The position numbers and the translations under genes are program-made. From contig NW_023503608.1 of assembly GCF_014529535.1 (NCBI RefSeq), positions 9,102,501 to 9,166,500 of the forward strand: DNA of 64,000 nucleotides. Direction: 5' to 3'. The number at the start of each line of letters is the position of its first letter. Positions within the stretch are counted from its first letter, which is position 1. This document shows, piece after piece, positions 22,815-35,113 of the stretch. This DNA comes from Bradysia coprophila. Taxonomy: Eukaryota > Arthropoda > Insecta > Diptera > Sciaridae. Below the pieces are notes generated by a model that saw only the letters and a list, made by a program, of their open reading frames with translations, was not told the origin of the DNA and did no database searches.

Positions 22815-23799
22815 ATGGCCCAAAATATAAACCCCGACCATTCGCAATCCGTAAATTCGTCAAAACAAAATTCCGATTGTGCTATGGCCAAAGATAATCA
22901 TGCTGTGACGAAAAGGTTTGTGCAACAAAAATGTTTTTTTTTCGTACTTCAAGTCGCTGTGCTAATGGAAGGGTGCTTCGTCACACCTAAATGCAAATAT
23001 TTTAAATAATTGGAGCGCTCAATCTGAGTAAATTAGCTTGATTAGCGTTGTGCCCTAGAACGGTTGTGTTTTTCCGCTCAATATTTCGACTTTTTCGCAA
23101 ATCTAATTGGATTTTTTGGCAAATGAAAAGGCGATTTGGTGGGAATTTTTCAAGTTCAGCATTCTTCAATTGTGTGTACACAATGACAGGTTTTACAGTT
23201 GGTTTGTTTTAATTAGGTAATTTCGTTCTTGATTAGAGCGTACTGACGAATATAATATCGTCGATGGCACAGTTTTAAATTTTCGTTGCTCCAAATAGCA
23301 ATTTGTAATAAAATTTTCGTTCACGTCCTTGACCGTTTATTCAGCAATCGCGCATTTTTTTCATTTCAGATTACAGAAAGAATTAATGAATCTGATGATG
23401 ACAACAGAAAAAGGGATTTCTGCGTTCCCAGACGGCGAAAATATTTTCAAGTGGATCGGCACAATAGCCGGCCCCATCGATACAGTATACACCGGTCACA
23501 AATACAGACTGCAACTGGAATTCCCGAATTCGTATCCATATTCAGCACCAGTCGTAAAATTCCTCACCCCATGTTTTCATCCGAACGTCGATGTGGGCGG
23601 CACAATTTGTCTGGACATTCTGAAAGACAAATGGTCAGCGTTGTATGATGTGCGGACGATATTGTTGTCGATTCAATCGTTGTTAGGCGAACCGAATAAC
23701 GACAGTCCGCTGAATGCCCAGGCGTCGATGATGTGGGCCAATCAGACGGAGTATAAGAAATATCTGGAAGACTTCTACGAGCGACATAAAGACAACTGA
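22815..23799 (+). CDS. vih: Ubiquitin-conjugating enzyme E2 C (Vihar/UbcH10)
   Basis: Exons 22815-22915 and 23370-23799, giving 176 aa. The joined junction reads [16 protein letters not shown]. The UBC fold is complete: the HPN motif in [10 protein letters not shown], the active-site cysteine C114 in [20 protein letters not shown] (human UBE2C also uses C114), and the C-group tail [15 protein letters not shown]. The polar, Ser/Asn-rich N-terminal extension is typical of UBE2C. It is the initiating E2 of the anaphase-promoting complex, supplying ubiquitin for cyclin and securin destruction. The start is the first Met of exon 1. No destruction-box motif was searched for beyond inspection. Confidence 0.97.
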
Positions 23800-25509
23800 A
23801 GATCCACCAATCTCAATACCTCCCCGATTTTCGATTAAAAAATTTAATTGAAGTCTAAATTATTCCTGATGTTTTAATGATTTTTTTTGGATGTTGATGA
23901 GGATGAGGATGATGTATTAATTGAATTTAATTGATTTTTTTTTTGAATGTGAGCTGTAGACTTAATTCAACTGAAACGTAGCTTAATTTTAAATAATTTT
24001 TCTTTGATTGATTTTTTTTAGTTTAATTTAATTTCCGTATTCGCAAATTGATTCTATTTTTTTCTTCCTTCATAATATTTGTTTTGATGAGAAACTTATC
24101 GCACAGTTTGATGAATTTTGTGTGCTCGGACGAACGTATGTTTTAATTTTTATCTTGCAATATAATATGTCATAGTGGAGACCTTCATGCGATTAAATTT
24201 ATCATTTATTCAAATTAAAATAGAAAACTGTTTTCAATACGAGGTCTAGTCTACACCAACAAATGGGTTGAAATTGGCTAAGCCCATACAATGGGAAGGA
24301 ACGGCGGTATGAAAAGTTCTGGTTAGTACAGTTTATGTCCTTTATGCAAGGCCCATTGTCAGAAAATTAATTCTCCAAAATTCTTCAATTAAATTCCTAA
24401 AAATGGTCGGTTGTACAAAGTGTACCTGAAAGTGTATGGGATAAAAAAAAAATATTTAAGAAAACGATGACTTCGTTCAAATTATCCAAAGATGCGATGG
24501 GTGTTTCTGAACAGCAAAGGATTAGTTGTTGTTCTGAAGAGAATTTTGAATATTGAATTGTCAACTTAAGGCTGGAACGATAGAAAGAAAGTCACTGTTT
24601 CTACAAACACTGGACGATTTTGACGAAAACAATGGTATATTTTTGCTGGGTAAACTGGCTAATGTCCATTTGGCGCATCCTGTGCTCCTGGATTTACATC
24701 AACTAATCAACAAACAGGGTAGTGAATACTAACTTGAAGCCTATAGCAAATATACCAACAAACGGCATGAAATTATCGCAGTTCAAGAAAACTATTGCGG
24801 AGAGGTAAGGTAGTAAGGTTGTTAAGTAATTCAGCTTAATAATTTTCTTAGCTGAAAGACAATAATAATTCGATAGAAGCGAAGTTCCTTTACAAAGGTC
24901 AAACAATCTACCGACATCCGCAAAAATAATGGTCAATTTCTCCAATTTTCCCATGTTTTCATTAAATTTCTATTTTCCCCAAATTTCCCGAAATACGTTT
25001 TTCCAAAAATTGCTCCTGATAATAAGCGATTAGTTTTGATTTGTAGGTTTCCTTCATATGATAAAAATATTGAAGTGATAGATTTAGCATCGAAGACTAG
25101 CTAATACGTCACACAAATGAAGTAACAGATGTAATGATAATAAAGTGTGTGGAGACGATGGCGATGAAATATGTTCATCAACAGTTATGGTATTTAACAC
25201 AGATGGTAGTGGTTTTATTGATAAAATCGTCTTCTCTTATATATTGGTTGTGAAATATAAAAGGCGCCGAGGACCAGCCACTTATTATAAATTGTTAAGT
25301 TATGTTACTTGCACCTATTGTACGTTCGAATTTATGAGGTAAACGAATTTGAAAAAACGACCGTTCTAGTGGTATAAGTATGTGTATCGCACAATGCTCT
25401 TTAGTCACTGTAAACTACAATTTGTAATTCTCCCATTTTATTGCAGGTGCTACCAATGAAAAAACAAAACTCCTTCCCAGTTTCTTTCAATTTTTCATTT
25501 ATTAAAATC
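23800..25509. other. 3' flank of UBE2C and spacer
   Basis: A T-rich 3' region follows the stop. No gene was seen; small ORFs near 24703-24954 (-) and 25145-25342 (+) show no domain. A fragment matching the end of MITE family A lies near 25115. Confidence 0.5.
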
Positions 25510-26121
25510 TCATCTCTTCAATTTCATTGACTTTTCAACATGATCTTCCCACAATTCCATCTGGACCGAAATTAGACTACGCAGTTCTTCGGTGTGAGTG
25601 AGTGGGGGCGCTTTTGTTGTCCGATGTTTCATTCGTTTCCTTTTCACATCCCGTTCATATTTTGTCATTTCCGCAAATGTTCTTTTAGTATCACTTGAGC
25701 TTGTCGATGACAGTCCATCATTGAAGGGAACTGCCATTTCCGGTTCAGTTAAATGTCCACTTTCTTTAATAGCACTTTCGTAGGTTTCGAGTTTCTCCGT
25801 ACGAGATCGCAACCATATCGGGGAATATTCGTCTGCATTTGAGTCCGATGAACATGTACCACAAACTGTTGATTCATTTGGCGATTGACCAGCATCACTG
25901 CACGTTGATTTATTGCCTGAACACCCAGTACAAGTCGGTTCTAGGACCAAGTTTCCGGCAGATGATGAGATCAGTGGCTTGAGTACTTTAGCGGATGATG
26001 ATACTGTGACAGATGAGCGATTCCTTACCAAATCTTCAAACTTTGCGGCTAATTTTCTGGTTACATTCTGGTAGTATTCCAGCTCTTGCAAACGGGAATT
26101 CACATCAATTTCACTCATCAT
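25510..26121 (-). CDS. Hypothetical protein with basic C-terminal helix
   Basis: About 203 aa from MMSEIDVNSR at 26121; an upstream in-frame Met at 26148 is possible. The N-terminus looks coiled (LQELEYYQNVTRKLAAKFED). A Ser/Cys-rich middle carries CTGCSGNKSTC and CGTC pairs. The C-terminal segment MTKYERDVKRKRMKHRTTKA followed by THTEELRSLISVQMELWEDH faintly recalls the C-terminal part of the minor-spliceosome protein SNRNP48 (YKRRR...YTEVIRDVI), but the CHHC zinc finger of that family is not seen and length differs. Single exon, divergent from nothing obvious upstream. Probably nuclear; function not assigned. Confidence 0.6.
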   Translation of the reverse strand: MMSEIDVNSRLQELEYYQNVTRKLAAKFEDLVRNRSSVTVSSSAKVLKPLISSSAGNLVLEPTCTGCSGNKSTCSDAGQSPNESTVCGTCSSDSNADEYSPIWLRSRTEKLETYESAIKESGHLTEPEMAVPFNDGLSSTSSSDTKRTFAEMTKYERDVKRKRMKHRTTKAPPLTHTEELRSLISVQMELWEDHVEKSMKLKR

Positions 26122-26149
26122 TCTTAGTAGTAGCGACCAAGAACACAAT

Positions 26150-26604
26150 TAATTTTGTTTGTATGGAAACATTCATCGATGGCGCGATGATAAACAAACT
26201 TATTTTTCAAATGAAAATGACAGGGGATAGAGTTTTGAGTGACTGATATAGCTAGAGTTTTGGTTCCATCTTGGGGTGCAACGATTTGAATTTTCTCAGT
26301 TATGGCTGGTCGATAATATCGACAAAAGAGTTATAAAAGTGAGCAAAATGAAGCTTTGTCCGCTATTTTCTTATAATAACAGAATGTTGAAACAGGTGAA
26401 GTAGAAGATTTTGTCTTAAACACTGGAGACATGCTTGCTGTTCTCAAAATATAACATATGCGTCGACAAAATTCTTACAGATCATCAGTTCCCCTAGATT
26501 TGAGTGTAATTCACAGCATGAAACTGAGCTGAATAAAAACCCCAATCATCTCAAGTTGAATTAAAATTTTTTTTTTTCTAATCGAGCCTAATATCACATG
26601 ATTC
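26150..26604. other. Spacer with MITE family A fragment
   Basis: About 26320-26470 carries a reverse, degraded copy of MITE family A (CTTATAATAACAGAATGTTG, then GGTGAAGTAGAAGATTTTG). No gene. Confidence 0.5.
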
Positions 26605-28898
26605 CTACGATTTAATATGGTTCGGTCTTAATTGACTTTCACCTTCCGATAAATAAATTTTAAAAGACTTAAATAGCAACACAGCGCCCAATTGTTTCCG
26701 GTCTCGCATTGGCCATGTCTTTGGCAGTCCATGGTACTCGCCACGTTTCAAATTGGTTACATTCTCCAAGCCAATAGCTTCAATAATACAAGCCTCTCTG
26801 CAGAACGCTTCCGCTCCAGTTATGTTGTGGAAAACATTCAAGCAAATCACACCTTTGTCAGCTTTCCATATGTTATTGATGCGTTTCAATTTCTCAGTTT
26901 CTTTGACTTTTTTCGTCCACGGAGAATCTGAGTTTGCTTCACTCTTTCCCGATCGTTGTTGGTACATTTTAATGGCATCGTACAAGTGGGAATAGGGACG
27001 ACTACATGTTCCCTTTCCAATGTAAAATATTGACGAAATGAACCTTTTCCACGCTTCCAGTGGTTCCAGATTTTTTGCATTGCCCGGTAGATTTTCGGAT
27101 ATTGTCGGATCGATCAGAATGTACACGAAGCTTTTTTTCAGACAGTCGTCACCGTTGCTTTTGAAAAATTGCGGGGATTGAAAGCCATTCACCATTTTCG
27201 TTTCGAAATCCATCTCAGCGTACTGGTTCAAGGCGTCCTGCCAGGTGTCCGGTTTGAGAGTCTTTTCCAATTCGATTGAATAATCTTTGAATAGGAAACA
27301 ACAAAAATATTATTTTTTGTAAGGAAGAGAAAGAGGAATTCAAAGCTACTTGACTTGGACTGCACGTTCGCTGGAATATTTGCTAATTCCGGATGCCGTT
27401 TGAATTTCATCAATCGCTTCATGTATAGATATTTTGTGCTCTTCGTTATCGGTCCAGGCGAATCGCCAAACTGTGTTAGTTCACGCCGCAAATCGACGGT
27501 ATTATAATCTGAAGGAACAGTAAACTTCGACGATGCCGATGTCTGCGAGTCAGTCTTATTCGTTCGGCTAGATGAGAATGATTTCCTTTAATATTTCTTA
27601 TCAATTCTACGGCATATTAGTTTACCTTAGACACGGTTCGATTTTCCGTTCATAGAAAACTACTCCATTTTCCCTATCATTGTGCCTGTAGTCCTCGACC
27701 AGTTGCACTTGATTTTCCGGCGAATTTTCTTCATCATTTCCCAATCGGTTCGGTGATTTTATGAACGTTCCATTTTCTTCTGACTTGGCCGTATAAAAAC
27801 TGTCGTTCGCTGCATCAACATCGACAGCAAGCTCTCGAGGAAGTTTTGTGGAAGAGGATTTTATGTTGTTGCTGAATTTATTTGTCATTTCGTTGGTCAG
27901 ATCTAGTTCTAAATCAGCGGATAGTTTGGTGGACGAAAACTGCAAATTATTAAACTCCTGCAGCATCTCGTCGTAATTGGTGGCTGTGTTGATCAATTTT
28001 TCTTTCCATGTATTAACCAGCGATTTCTTCGACAGTCGTTGGTTGACTTTTTGGAATTCCACCAAATTCGATTCGTTTAGTTGGAAAATGTTCGCTTGCT
28101 CCTCCACGATGGACGCTTCATGATGACTGATTGGTTGAACGGTTGGCTTCGGTTTTCGTCTGGTTATATTAACGTAATAAGGACTAGCACTGTCCATATC
28201 GTAGTGTATACGGTTTAATGTTACTCTAGCCGGTCTATCCGGATCGTCAATTTCAGTTTCAGGGACGGTTTCGTTTCGCTTCTTTTCTTTCGCTTCGAAG
28301 ATCATCTTCTTCAGCATTTCGAAAATGTCAAAATGACCCTCGTTGATTGTGATGTTGAGGGGTGTATTTCCGTCATTGTCTTTGATGGAAATGTCGCCAC
28401 CATTTATCTAAAATAAATACGAACATAATTAAGAGATTCTTGAATCCCGAAAGCCATCATCAACATACCACAAGCAGTTCGACGATTTTCATTCTCCCAT
28501 AATAGCAAGCAATGTGCAAAGAAGTTTCACCGTCTTCGGTTTTAACATTCGGATCACCGCTGTGCTTCAAGAAGAATTTCGTGAAGTAAATGGCTGATTT
28601 TTCATTTGTCATACAGACAGCAAAGTGAAGCGGAGCGATTCCGCTGTCCTTCACTACGTGATATGGATTCGCTTTATGGTTTTCCATTAAAGACATTGCA
28701 CATCTGCCAATAAAACAAATCATCAAAATTCAAATGAAAAATACCAAACGGCTTGTTAGCAGCGATGTGATAGCATGATATCGTTGCTCGGCTCATTTAT
28801 TGTTCATAATTCATTCCAAATTTAACTTACTTAAAGTCCTCGGCTTGAACTGCCTGCAATAATGCTCGGGCTAAAAAATTTTCTACTTCGCAAGCCAT
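26605..28898 (-). CDS. ANKLE1: ANKLE1 (LEM-3-like) ankyrin/LEM/GIY-YIG nuclease
   Basis: Exons 28831-28898, 28469-28703, 27626-28407, 27350-27585 and 26605-27284, in phase, giving 666 aa. Order: ankyrin repeats at about 35-130 (APLHFAVC, GETSLHIACYYGRMKIVELL, GNTPLNITINEGH), a long polar linker, a LEM domain at about 386-426 (DLRRELTQFGDSPGPI, YMKRLMKFKRH), and a C-terminal GIY-YIG nuclease: FVYIL with Y495, YIGKG with Y528, R536, the catalytic Glu E609 in CIIEAIG and N618. The arrangement matches ANKLE1/LEM-3, which cuts branched DNA and chromatin bridges, at the midbody in nematodes. The exon 4 donor at 27349 is the weakest junction; it was chosen on phase. Confidence 0.93.
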
Positions 28899-29439
28899 AT
28901 TGGCAATATTTTGAATTAATCTTTTACACTTAAACAATAACAGTAACTAACATTCATCAATAGATAAACAAAATATAGACACCGCTTTCATTGCAGCAAT
29001 GGATGCACTTTACATCGACACTCTTGTTTATACCGTTTATACCGATGACAATGATTGTGTAGTAGAAGAGTAGGGTATGCTGTGACTAAAATGTTTGAGA
29101 TTTTTTTGTGAACACACTCTGTCGGAGAATAGAGGAAACTGTACCATCGAACCTAATTGCTATACACAGCGACGATAAAATTGACGGTCTAACAATATTT
29201 TTTTTTAGGTATTGGACGAAATCACGATAAAAATTCCAAAATTCACTGTCGTCCTCGAAGCTATCGATAAGTTAACAAATTTTGGTATCCATTTTAGAAA
29301 TATTTTTCGGACATGTGATGTCAAGCCCATGAAAAACAATCGCATACAAACTTTGTTTTAAAAATAGTCAAGTATTTGATTTTTAATAAATAATCCCATC
29401 TAACCTTTCACGGACGGCCAGGATGTCAACAGTTCTCGA

Positions 29440-29600
29440 TCAGATCTATTACAACATTTCAGCGATTTAAATCTTTTACTTCATTTTTTTAAACATCCTT
29501 TTTTAATATAAGACCTCATTAGTCAGAGCATGTAGTTTATTATTGCAGTTATTATCGATAACAAATGATAGCCGTCAGAGACCTTGACAAGTGTGTCCTT
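29440..29600 (+). mobile_element. MITE family A, forward copy
   Basis: Contains AAATCTTTTACTTCATTTTT, AAACATCC, TATAAGACCTCATTAGTCAG and TTATCGATAACAAATGATAG, matching the copy at 49.6 kb block by block. Confidence 0.7.
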
Positions 29601-30109
29601 TTTGGACTTAATATGGAGTCTACCATCTTAAGTTCCGATCGTCTGACGTTTCCGCCGGAACTGCCACATGATAATACCATACTTTTGTTATTAAATTATA
29701 ATTTTCAAAGTAAATTCATTTCAGTGCAGATCAATTAGTTTCAGTTCCATTCGAACCTAGTCTTTTGCGAGTTTCTCTTGTATCCTTTAAGAACATGGCG
29801 ATTCCCTGCCCTCTGTCCGCAAAATTTGAAGCCCAACTAATTGAAGGTTACAACTAATACTAATATCGTTGAAGTGCTTGCATTAAACTCTTCAAAATCG
29901 TTGGACACGAAGAAGTAAAAGATCTAATCAAATTGTAAATGGTAGCTATTTTTAATGATCACCGAACAGAATTTTCACGTAGTAGGATTTTTCCTACACT
30001 ATCGATTCCTTAAATGTCATTTTTACCGAGGTATAGTCCTCAAATAGTATTCATTTTTCTTTCGCCTGATCAGAGATCCCAACTCCAGATGTTCCGAAAA
30101 TCAAAATAC

Positions 30110-30250
30110 GAAACATTTTCACTGGCTATTCATCTGGTATCGATATTTAACAACGGTAAAAGAAGCAACCGACAACTTCTGACTGATTCACTTATAGCAA
30201 ATTGCATGTTACAACAAATGAAGTAAAAGATTTCCCAACAATATTTGTTG
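30110..30250 (-). mobile_element. MITE family A, reverse copy
   Basis: Reverse-strand blocks: GGCTATTCATCTGGTATCGA, CTTATAGCAAATTGCATGTT, AAATGAAGTAAAAGATTT. A partial match to the first block also lies in intron 1 of GST copy 2 near 12026. Confidence 0.6.
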
Positions 30251-30576
30251 CACTAGATAACCGATATAGTCATTCTGTCGATATACTTTCCGTCTGTAAA
30301 ATGTAAACAATTACACAAAACAGTAAGTAAAATAAAAAAAATGTGAAAAAATGTTTGAAAATCTCATCTTTAATTTCGGTTGTTAATTTTTCATTTTCAT
30401 CCAAAATAAGTACAATAAAATTTCTCTTTGGCTATCTTCACAAAAAAAATTGTGGTGTGTAGCATAAACTGTGTGTTCAAAAAACGTGCTGCTTAATAAT
30501 TTAAAGAAAACAAACGAACATAATTTTCAGTAAGATCAAGACATAAAACTAACGTCGACGACCGCAACACCATAAT

Positions 30577-33500
30577 TTACTTTTCTTCTGTAGCTACTGG
30601 TGCATACTGTGCGGTTGGTACCGTTGAAGCCACATTGAACAGCATTTGCATGATGTACGTGACAGTATCTAAACAAACAAAAAAGATAAATGAAAGGAAA
30701 CCACCCGTTTAAATCTTCACATTTTCTTACTCATAATACGGGGCCGCTTTTTGTAGTAAACAAATGGTGTGTACAAACACATGCCAATGGCAATGAATCC
30801 TAAAGCTGCCAAGTACTTCATCGATGGTGCACTGATTATTGGCATTAGGGACAGGAATATTGAGACCAGTAAAATAAAAATTGGAATGATTGTTGGTACA
30901 CGGTACGGTCTTGGGGTGTCCGGTTGCGTTTTGCGAAGGATTAGTAATCCAGTCATGCATGCACCATATGTAACCCAAATAAGGAATGACGCAAACTCAA
31001 TCAGAGCTGTGATATTACCAACCACAATAAAGAGGAAGACGATGATACCCTGGAACAGAACACATTATTGCTCACAACTTTCACTTGTGCGAGGTTTCTA
31101 TAAAAGCTTATCTACCGATAATGCTACAGCTGGAATTGGTGTTGATCTGCGAACATGGACGTAAGACATCGGTTCCAGAAAATGACCTTCACGGCCAGAA
31201 ACAAAGCATAATCTGCAGGAAATACTCTGTAGAAATGGTAGCCTTACACAAAATTTTTTAGCTATAACCAACCTTGTTGTAGCAAATTGAATACTCATGG
31301 CACAGCCGAAGGTAGACAATGCCACACCCAATGGAATGATAAAAGAAAATGGGCCCAAAATTCGATCACCAAATAGTACAGCAACTGCAGGAGCTGAGAT
31401 CATTTCACCCGGAGTTAAGACGGTCATGTAAGCCAAGTTCATAAAAACATAAAGTGCTGTTACCACAGGCACTGCGATCGATATTGATCTTGGAATGTTT
31501 CTGAAATATGCAAAGCGAAAATGTTGCCTGCCGCGTCTTTACAAATTAGCTTACTCTTCACTTACACTTCTGGATTTTTAATTTCTTCTGTGATGACGGT
31601 TACACTTGACCATCCGTCATAAGCCCATAGGCCACTGTAAAATGCAAGAGCTATGTAACCGGGATTTGTGGTCGTTCCTTCAAAACCTGATCTCAGATTT
31701 TCAGTTTTACCGATTGCCAACTGGTAAATTCCACCACCTATCACAACCAGACAAGCGAAAACTTTAAAAAAGCTAAAAATATTATTAATTTGTACGTAGA
31801 GCTTTACGCTGACCATGTTTATATATGTGATAAGGCCTGTAAAAAAACAATCAAAATTAGTCAGAAGCAATTATTGCCAAACACGTCCTGATGGTAGCCT
31901 AACCTAATCCAAGCAATGCAATTAATTTTACGACATTCTCTTGATCTCCATCACTAAGTTGATCAAGTCCAATGAGCGTTGAGAAAGGTTGTATCGAATA
32001 CTCAGCAAATGTTAAAATGACAACTGCGACAGCGGCAGGACGAAGAACAACAACATACACCCAAGAACAGATAAACGCTGGTAGTGGTCCCCAGAACCGA
32101 TGCAATTTGGAAAAACTTTCCAGCAAAAATGCGTATTCTCCACCGCTTCTCGGTATAACTGTTCCCAATTCAGCGAAACACAAAGCGCCTGTATAATGAA
32201 CAATGGAAATATAGTCATATGTCGTATTTTCTTTAAGTTAGATCCACATACCCATCAATGAGATTATTCCACAGGCAGTCCACACTACTAAGCACAATCC
32301 AATGCTGCCGGAGTATTTAAGTGCTGCGGTGGGACTGACAAAAATTCCTGAACCAATCATGACGCTGATTATTACGTTCACAGCTGCCATTAGACCGATG
32401 TTCCGTTTAAGTCCACCTTCTTCTGTCTTCTCACTATTTTTCTTACTTGCACCTGAAATATAAAGGCTTGCATTGAATGATTTGACGACGCTAAGTAATC
32501 CGTACATATATCCAAAATGGTGAAAGAAATTTTAATAATTTTCTGCATTAACCTCTTACAGACTGCAATCAAACATTGAAAGCTTTTTCTTTATTTTCCG
32601 GCGATGACTCTAATGGATAACAGAACCGTCAGTAAATGGTTCACATCTCGTAAAAAAATCGTCTCATTAAGAAGCTACTGTCAAGGAATGGTTGAGACTC
32701 CCCGCAAATCGTGATTTCGTAATCGTAATTCTCCGGGAATCGTAACCGAGGTTAAAGCTTTAGTTCTTTAATCTGCAGTAATTAAAATCGCACCAGATGC
32801 TTCCCCTTCTTTTTTCCCGTAAAATTACACCAAGGAGATGAAACAATTAATCAGTTTCGGAGAGAATTCGGACGGAAAGCAAACCTTGAGCGATTTTTAC
32901 ACAGAAATTGTATGCCTCACACTCCAACAGCAATGAAACATAGTGCAATGTTCATAAAGAAGTAACAAATAAATTCCACGAGTTCTGCGAGTAAAAATTG
33001 TGTGATGGTCAGATCATGTCATGGTTAGGAATTTCAAAGTATCAAAACTTTTGATTCAAAAGACAGATCTTAATTCAAAAACCGAAAAATTTGGTATTAG
33101 GATCATCGAAAGGAACTATTATTTGAGTAACTCCAATTGTCTAACAGTCAATATGTAAATCGTAAATGAAGTAATCCGCCGAGAAGAATATTTAAGTTAA
33201 ATGTTTTATGTTTACATTTTACATAAATTTTACATATGTAGTGAAATACAACCAATAGGATCGGCTGGCTTATAAATTACTCAACGAATGATTAAAGAAA
33301 AAAAAGATATTCGGAATATTATGAATGAAATATTTGAATTTAATTATTGAACATACCGCCGTATCCATTGACAGAAATGAGTCGATATAGATCTTTAAAA
33401 AAAATGTTGTAAACCAAATTAAATATTCCACATAAACCATATATGCACAGATTTTGGAGGGCGTTGAAGGTGGAGAAATTACAGTATCAAAAACAATAAT

Positions 33501-33910
33501 GAAGAAAATTTGAAATCGACAGATCTTTTACGATCGTTTTGTCCATTTTTATATCGAAGAGTCTAACACAGATTTTTAAGTTTTTGTAGTAGCGCAATCA
33601 ATGTGATATATGAACCCAAAACCAAATTAGAATTCATGTTTGAACATAAAAAAATCAAATTGATAACCCATTCACAAATTATCTGTGCGTATAACGGTTC
33701 CATGACGGGGGGCATGATCCGATTAAGACGATTTTTTTTATCAATGAAATTTACAAATTGCATAAAAATGATCATTAATTAACACAATTTATTCTTTCCA
33801 ATTAGCGTCAAGGAGTTAATGTAACATGACAATTATTTACAGAAAATATTAGCTAATTTACAGCTGATTTGTTTACGATATATTGAAAAGTTGCATATAG
33901 ACTTACCCAT
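30577..33910 (-). CDS. SLC7 (LAT / b0,+-type) amino-acid transporter
   Basis: Coding exons 33907-33910 (ATGG only), optional 33357-33392, then 32252-32452, 31904-32188, 31566-31836, 31273-31500, 31116-31212, 30731-31049 and 30577-30668. This gives 498 aa, or 510 with the 36-base cassette. Twelve membrane segments are evident. Family landmarks: GSGIFVSPTAAL in helix 1, FAELGTVIPRSGGEYAFLLE, GLWAYDGWSSVT in helix 6 and VNIPRSISIAVP. These carriers exchange large neutral or basic amino acids at the plasma membrane, normally disulfide-linked to a 4F2hc/rBAT heavy chain through a cysteine in the loop before helix 4. Here that loop (LIGLDQLSDGDQENVVK) has no cysteine. The 4-base first exon is inferred from phase and donor quality. 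Confidence 0.93.
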
Positions 33911-34835
33911 AATGATGATGGTTTTATTGCAATTGATTCTTTGCGCGATATAGTGAAGGTGTAGAGTAGATGTTACGTTTAAAATTATTTAATTGAACTT
34001 ATCAAATAACTCGGTTGAAATACAGTTGGTTTCACAGATTTTCTGTGAATTGTTTAATGTCTGCACACATAATCACACAGTTGTAATTTATCGTCACTTT
34101 TTTCACTCCGTTACATTCGACTGTAATCTCTTCTGAATTTAGAATCAGAAACAAGCTAAACCCAAAAACATTTTATTATTATCACTTCCATGCGTCATTA
34201 TCGTTAAAAGTTTGAATGTAAAAAACCAAAAAAACATTTTCAAATCATTTACAGCTTTCGCCCGTTAGAAAATTGAATTGAAAATGTTTCTGTAGTGGAC
34301 TTGTTCAATCGACAAGATCAAGAAATCATATCAGCCGTTTCAAGGTGACGAAACGTTTCGCATTCTCATTTACAATATTTTGGACTGTAAGGTTCAAGAT
34401 CGTCCGTTTAATTGGCAATGAATCTTAAACAGCCGCAGAACCCATTACTTAATTGGATAGAAACAAAACAAAAAAATTTCGGTTTAATTCCATTCGATTT
34501 CAAATCAATGCGCCTAAATTATCAAAATTTTTATTGTGCAAACATAGCGAGTAATAGAGTTTATGTCACAAATTTGGGCACAGAAATTTCCTTCATAATT
34601 ATTTTATTGGGGTCAACTCTCAAAGTTCAACATATCGTCTGTTGTAATGCAAATTAATAAAAAAAAATGTCTATAAAACATTCCATGGCTATGCCGACAA
34701 GAATGAGTATTATTGTGATATTGACGATTTAAAATTGAAAAGTGTCACTGAGAATTTCCTTATCCTCAGTGAGACTACTTAATGTTGTCAATAGTTCGCA
34801 CGGACCATTCACAGTCGAGTTTTTTTTTTCCATAT
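33911..34835. other. Upstream region of the SLC7 gene
   Basis: Presumed 5' UTR and promoter. The 81-codon frame at 34412-34657 opens on TTG, is A/T-biased and has no domain, so it is not called. Confidence 0.5.
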
Positions 34836-34837
34836 TA

Positions 34838-35056
34838 CAGTCAAAGGCAGTCAATTTTCAGCATAAATTTGCTTCAGCTGTTTTTCAGCTGATCTACACA
34901 TCCAATCATAACTGGTTTTCCTTGTTCATACGGTTGAAGCTGCTACACGCACGCGCATGAAAGTGGTAAAACCGTATAAAGACGTATAAACGTTTGTGAT
35001 TGTTTGTATGGATCAGCTGAAGCTAATTTATGCTGAAAATTGACTGCCTTTGACTG
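34838..35056. mobile_element. Tc1/mariner-type MITE with TA target duplication
   Basis: 219 bases. The ends CAGTCAAAGGCAGTCAATTT and AAATTGACTGCCTTTGACTG are perfect inverts, continuing inward through TTCAGCATAAATT / AATTTATGCTGAA and GCTTCAGCTG / CAGCTGAAGC. TA flanks both sides (34836-34837, 35057-35058). No ORF. Confidence 0.88.
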
Positions 35057-35113
35057 TACGTTTTATCAATACGTCATATCTTTTCCTTCATTCTGTTAAC
35101 AAATACTTTGTTA

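Larger units (their letters stand above)
28899..30576. other. Intergenic with MITE family A copies
   Basis: No gene. Contains the 5' flank of ANKLE1 and two family A copies in opposite orientation (about 29440-29600 forward, about 30110-30250 reverse). Confidence 0.55.

Noticed and set aside
26692-26995. Two plus-strand ORFs
   Set aside because: Antisense to the GIY-YIG exon of ANKLE1.
34412-34657. 81-codon ORF upstream of the SLC7 gene
   Set aside because: Opens on TTG, A/T-biased, without domain or splice partner.
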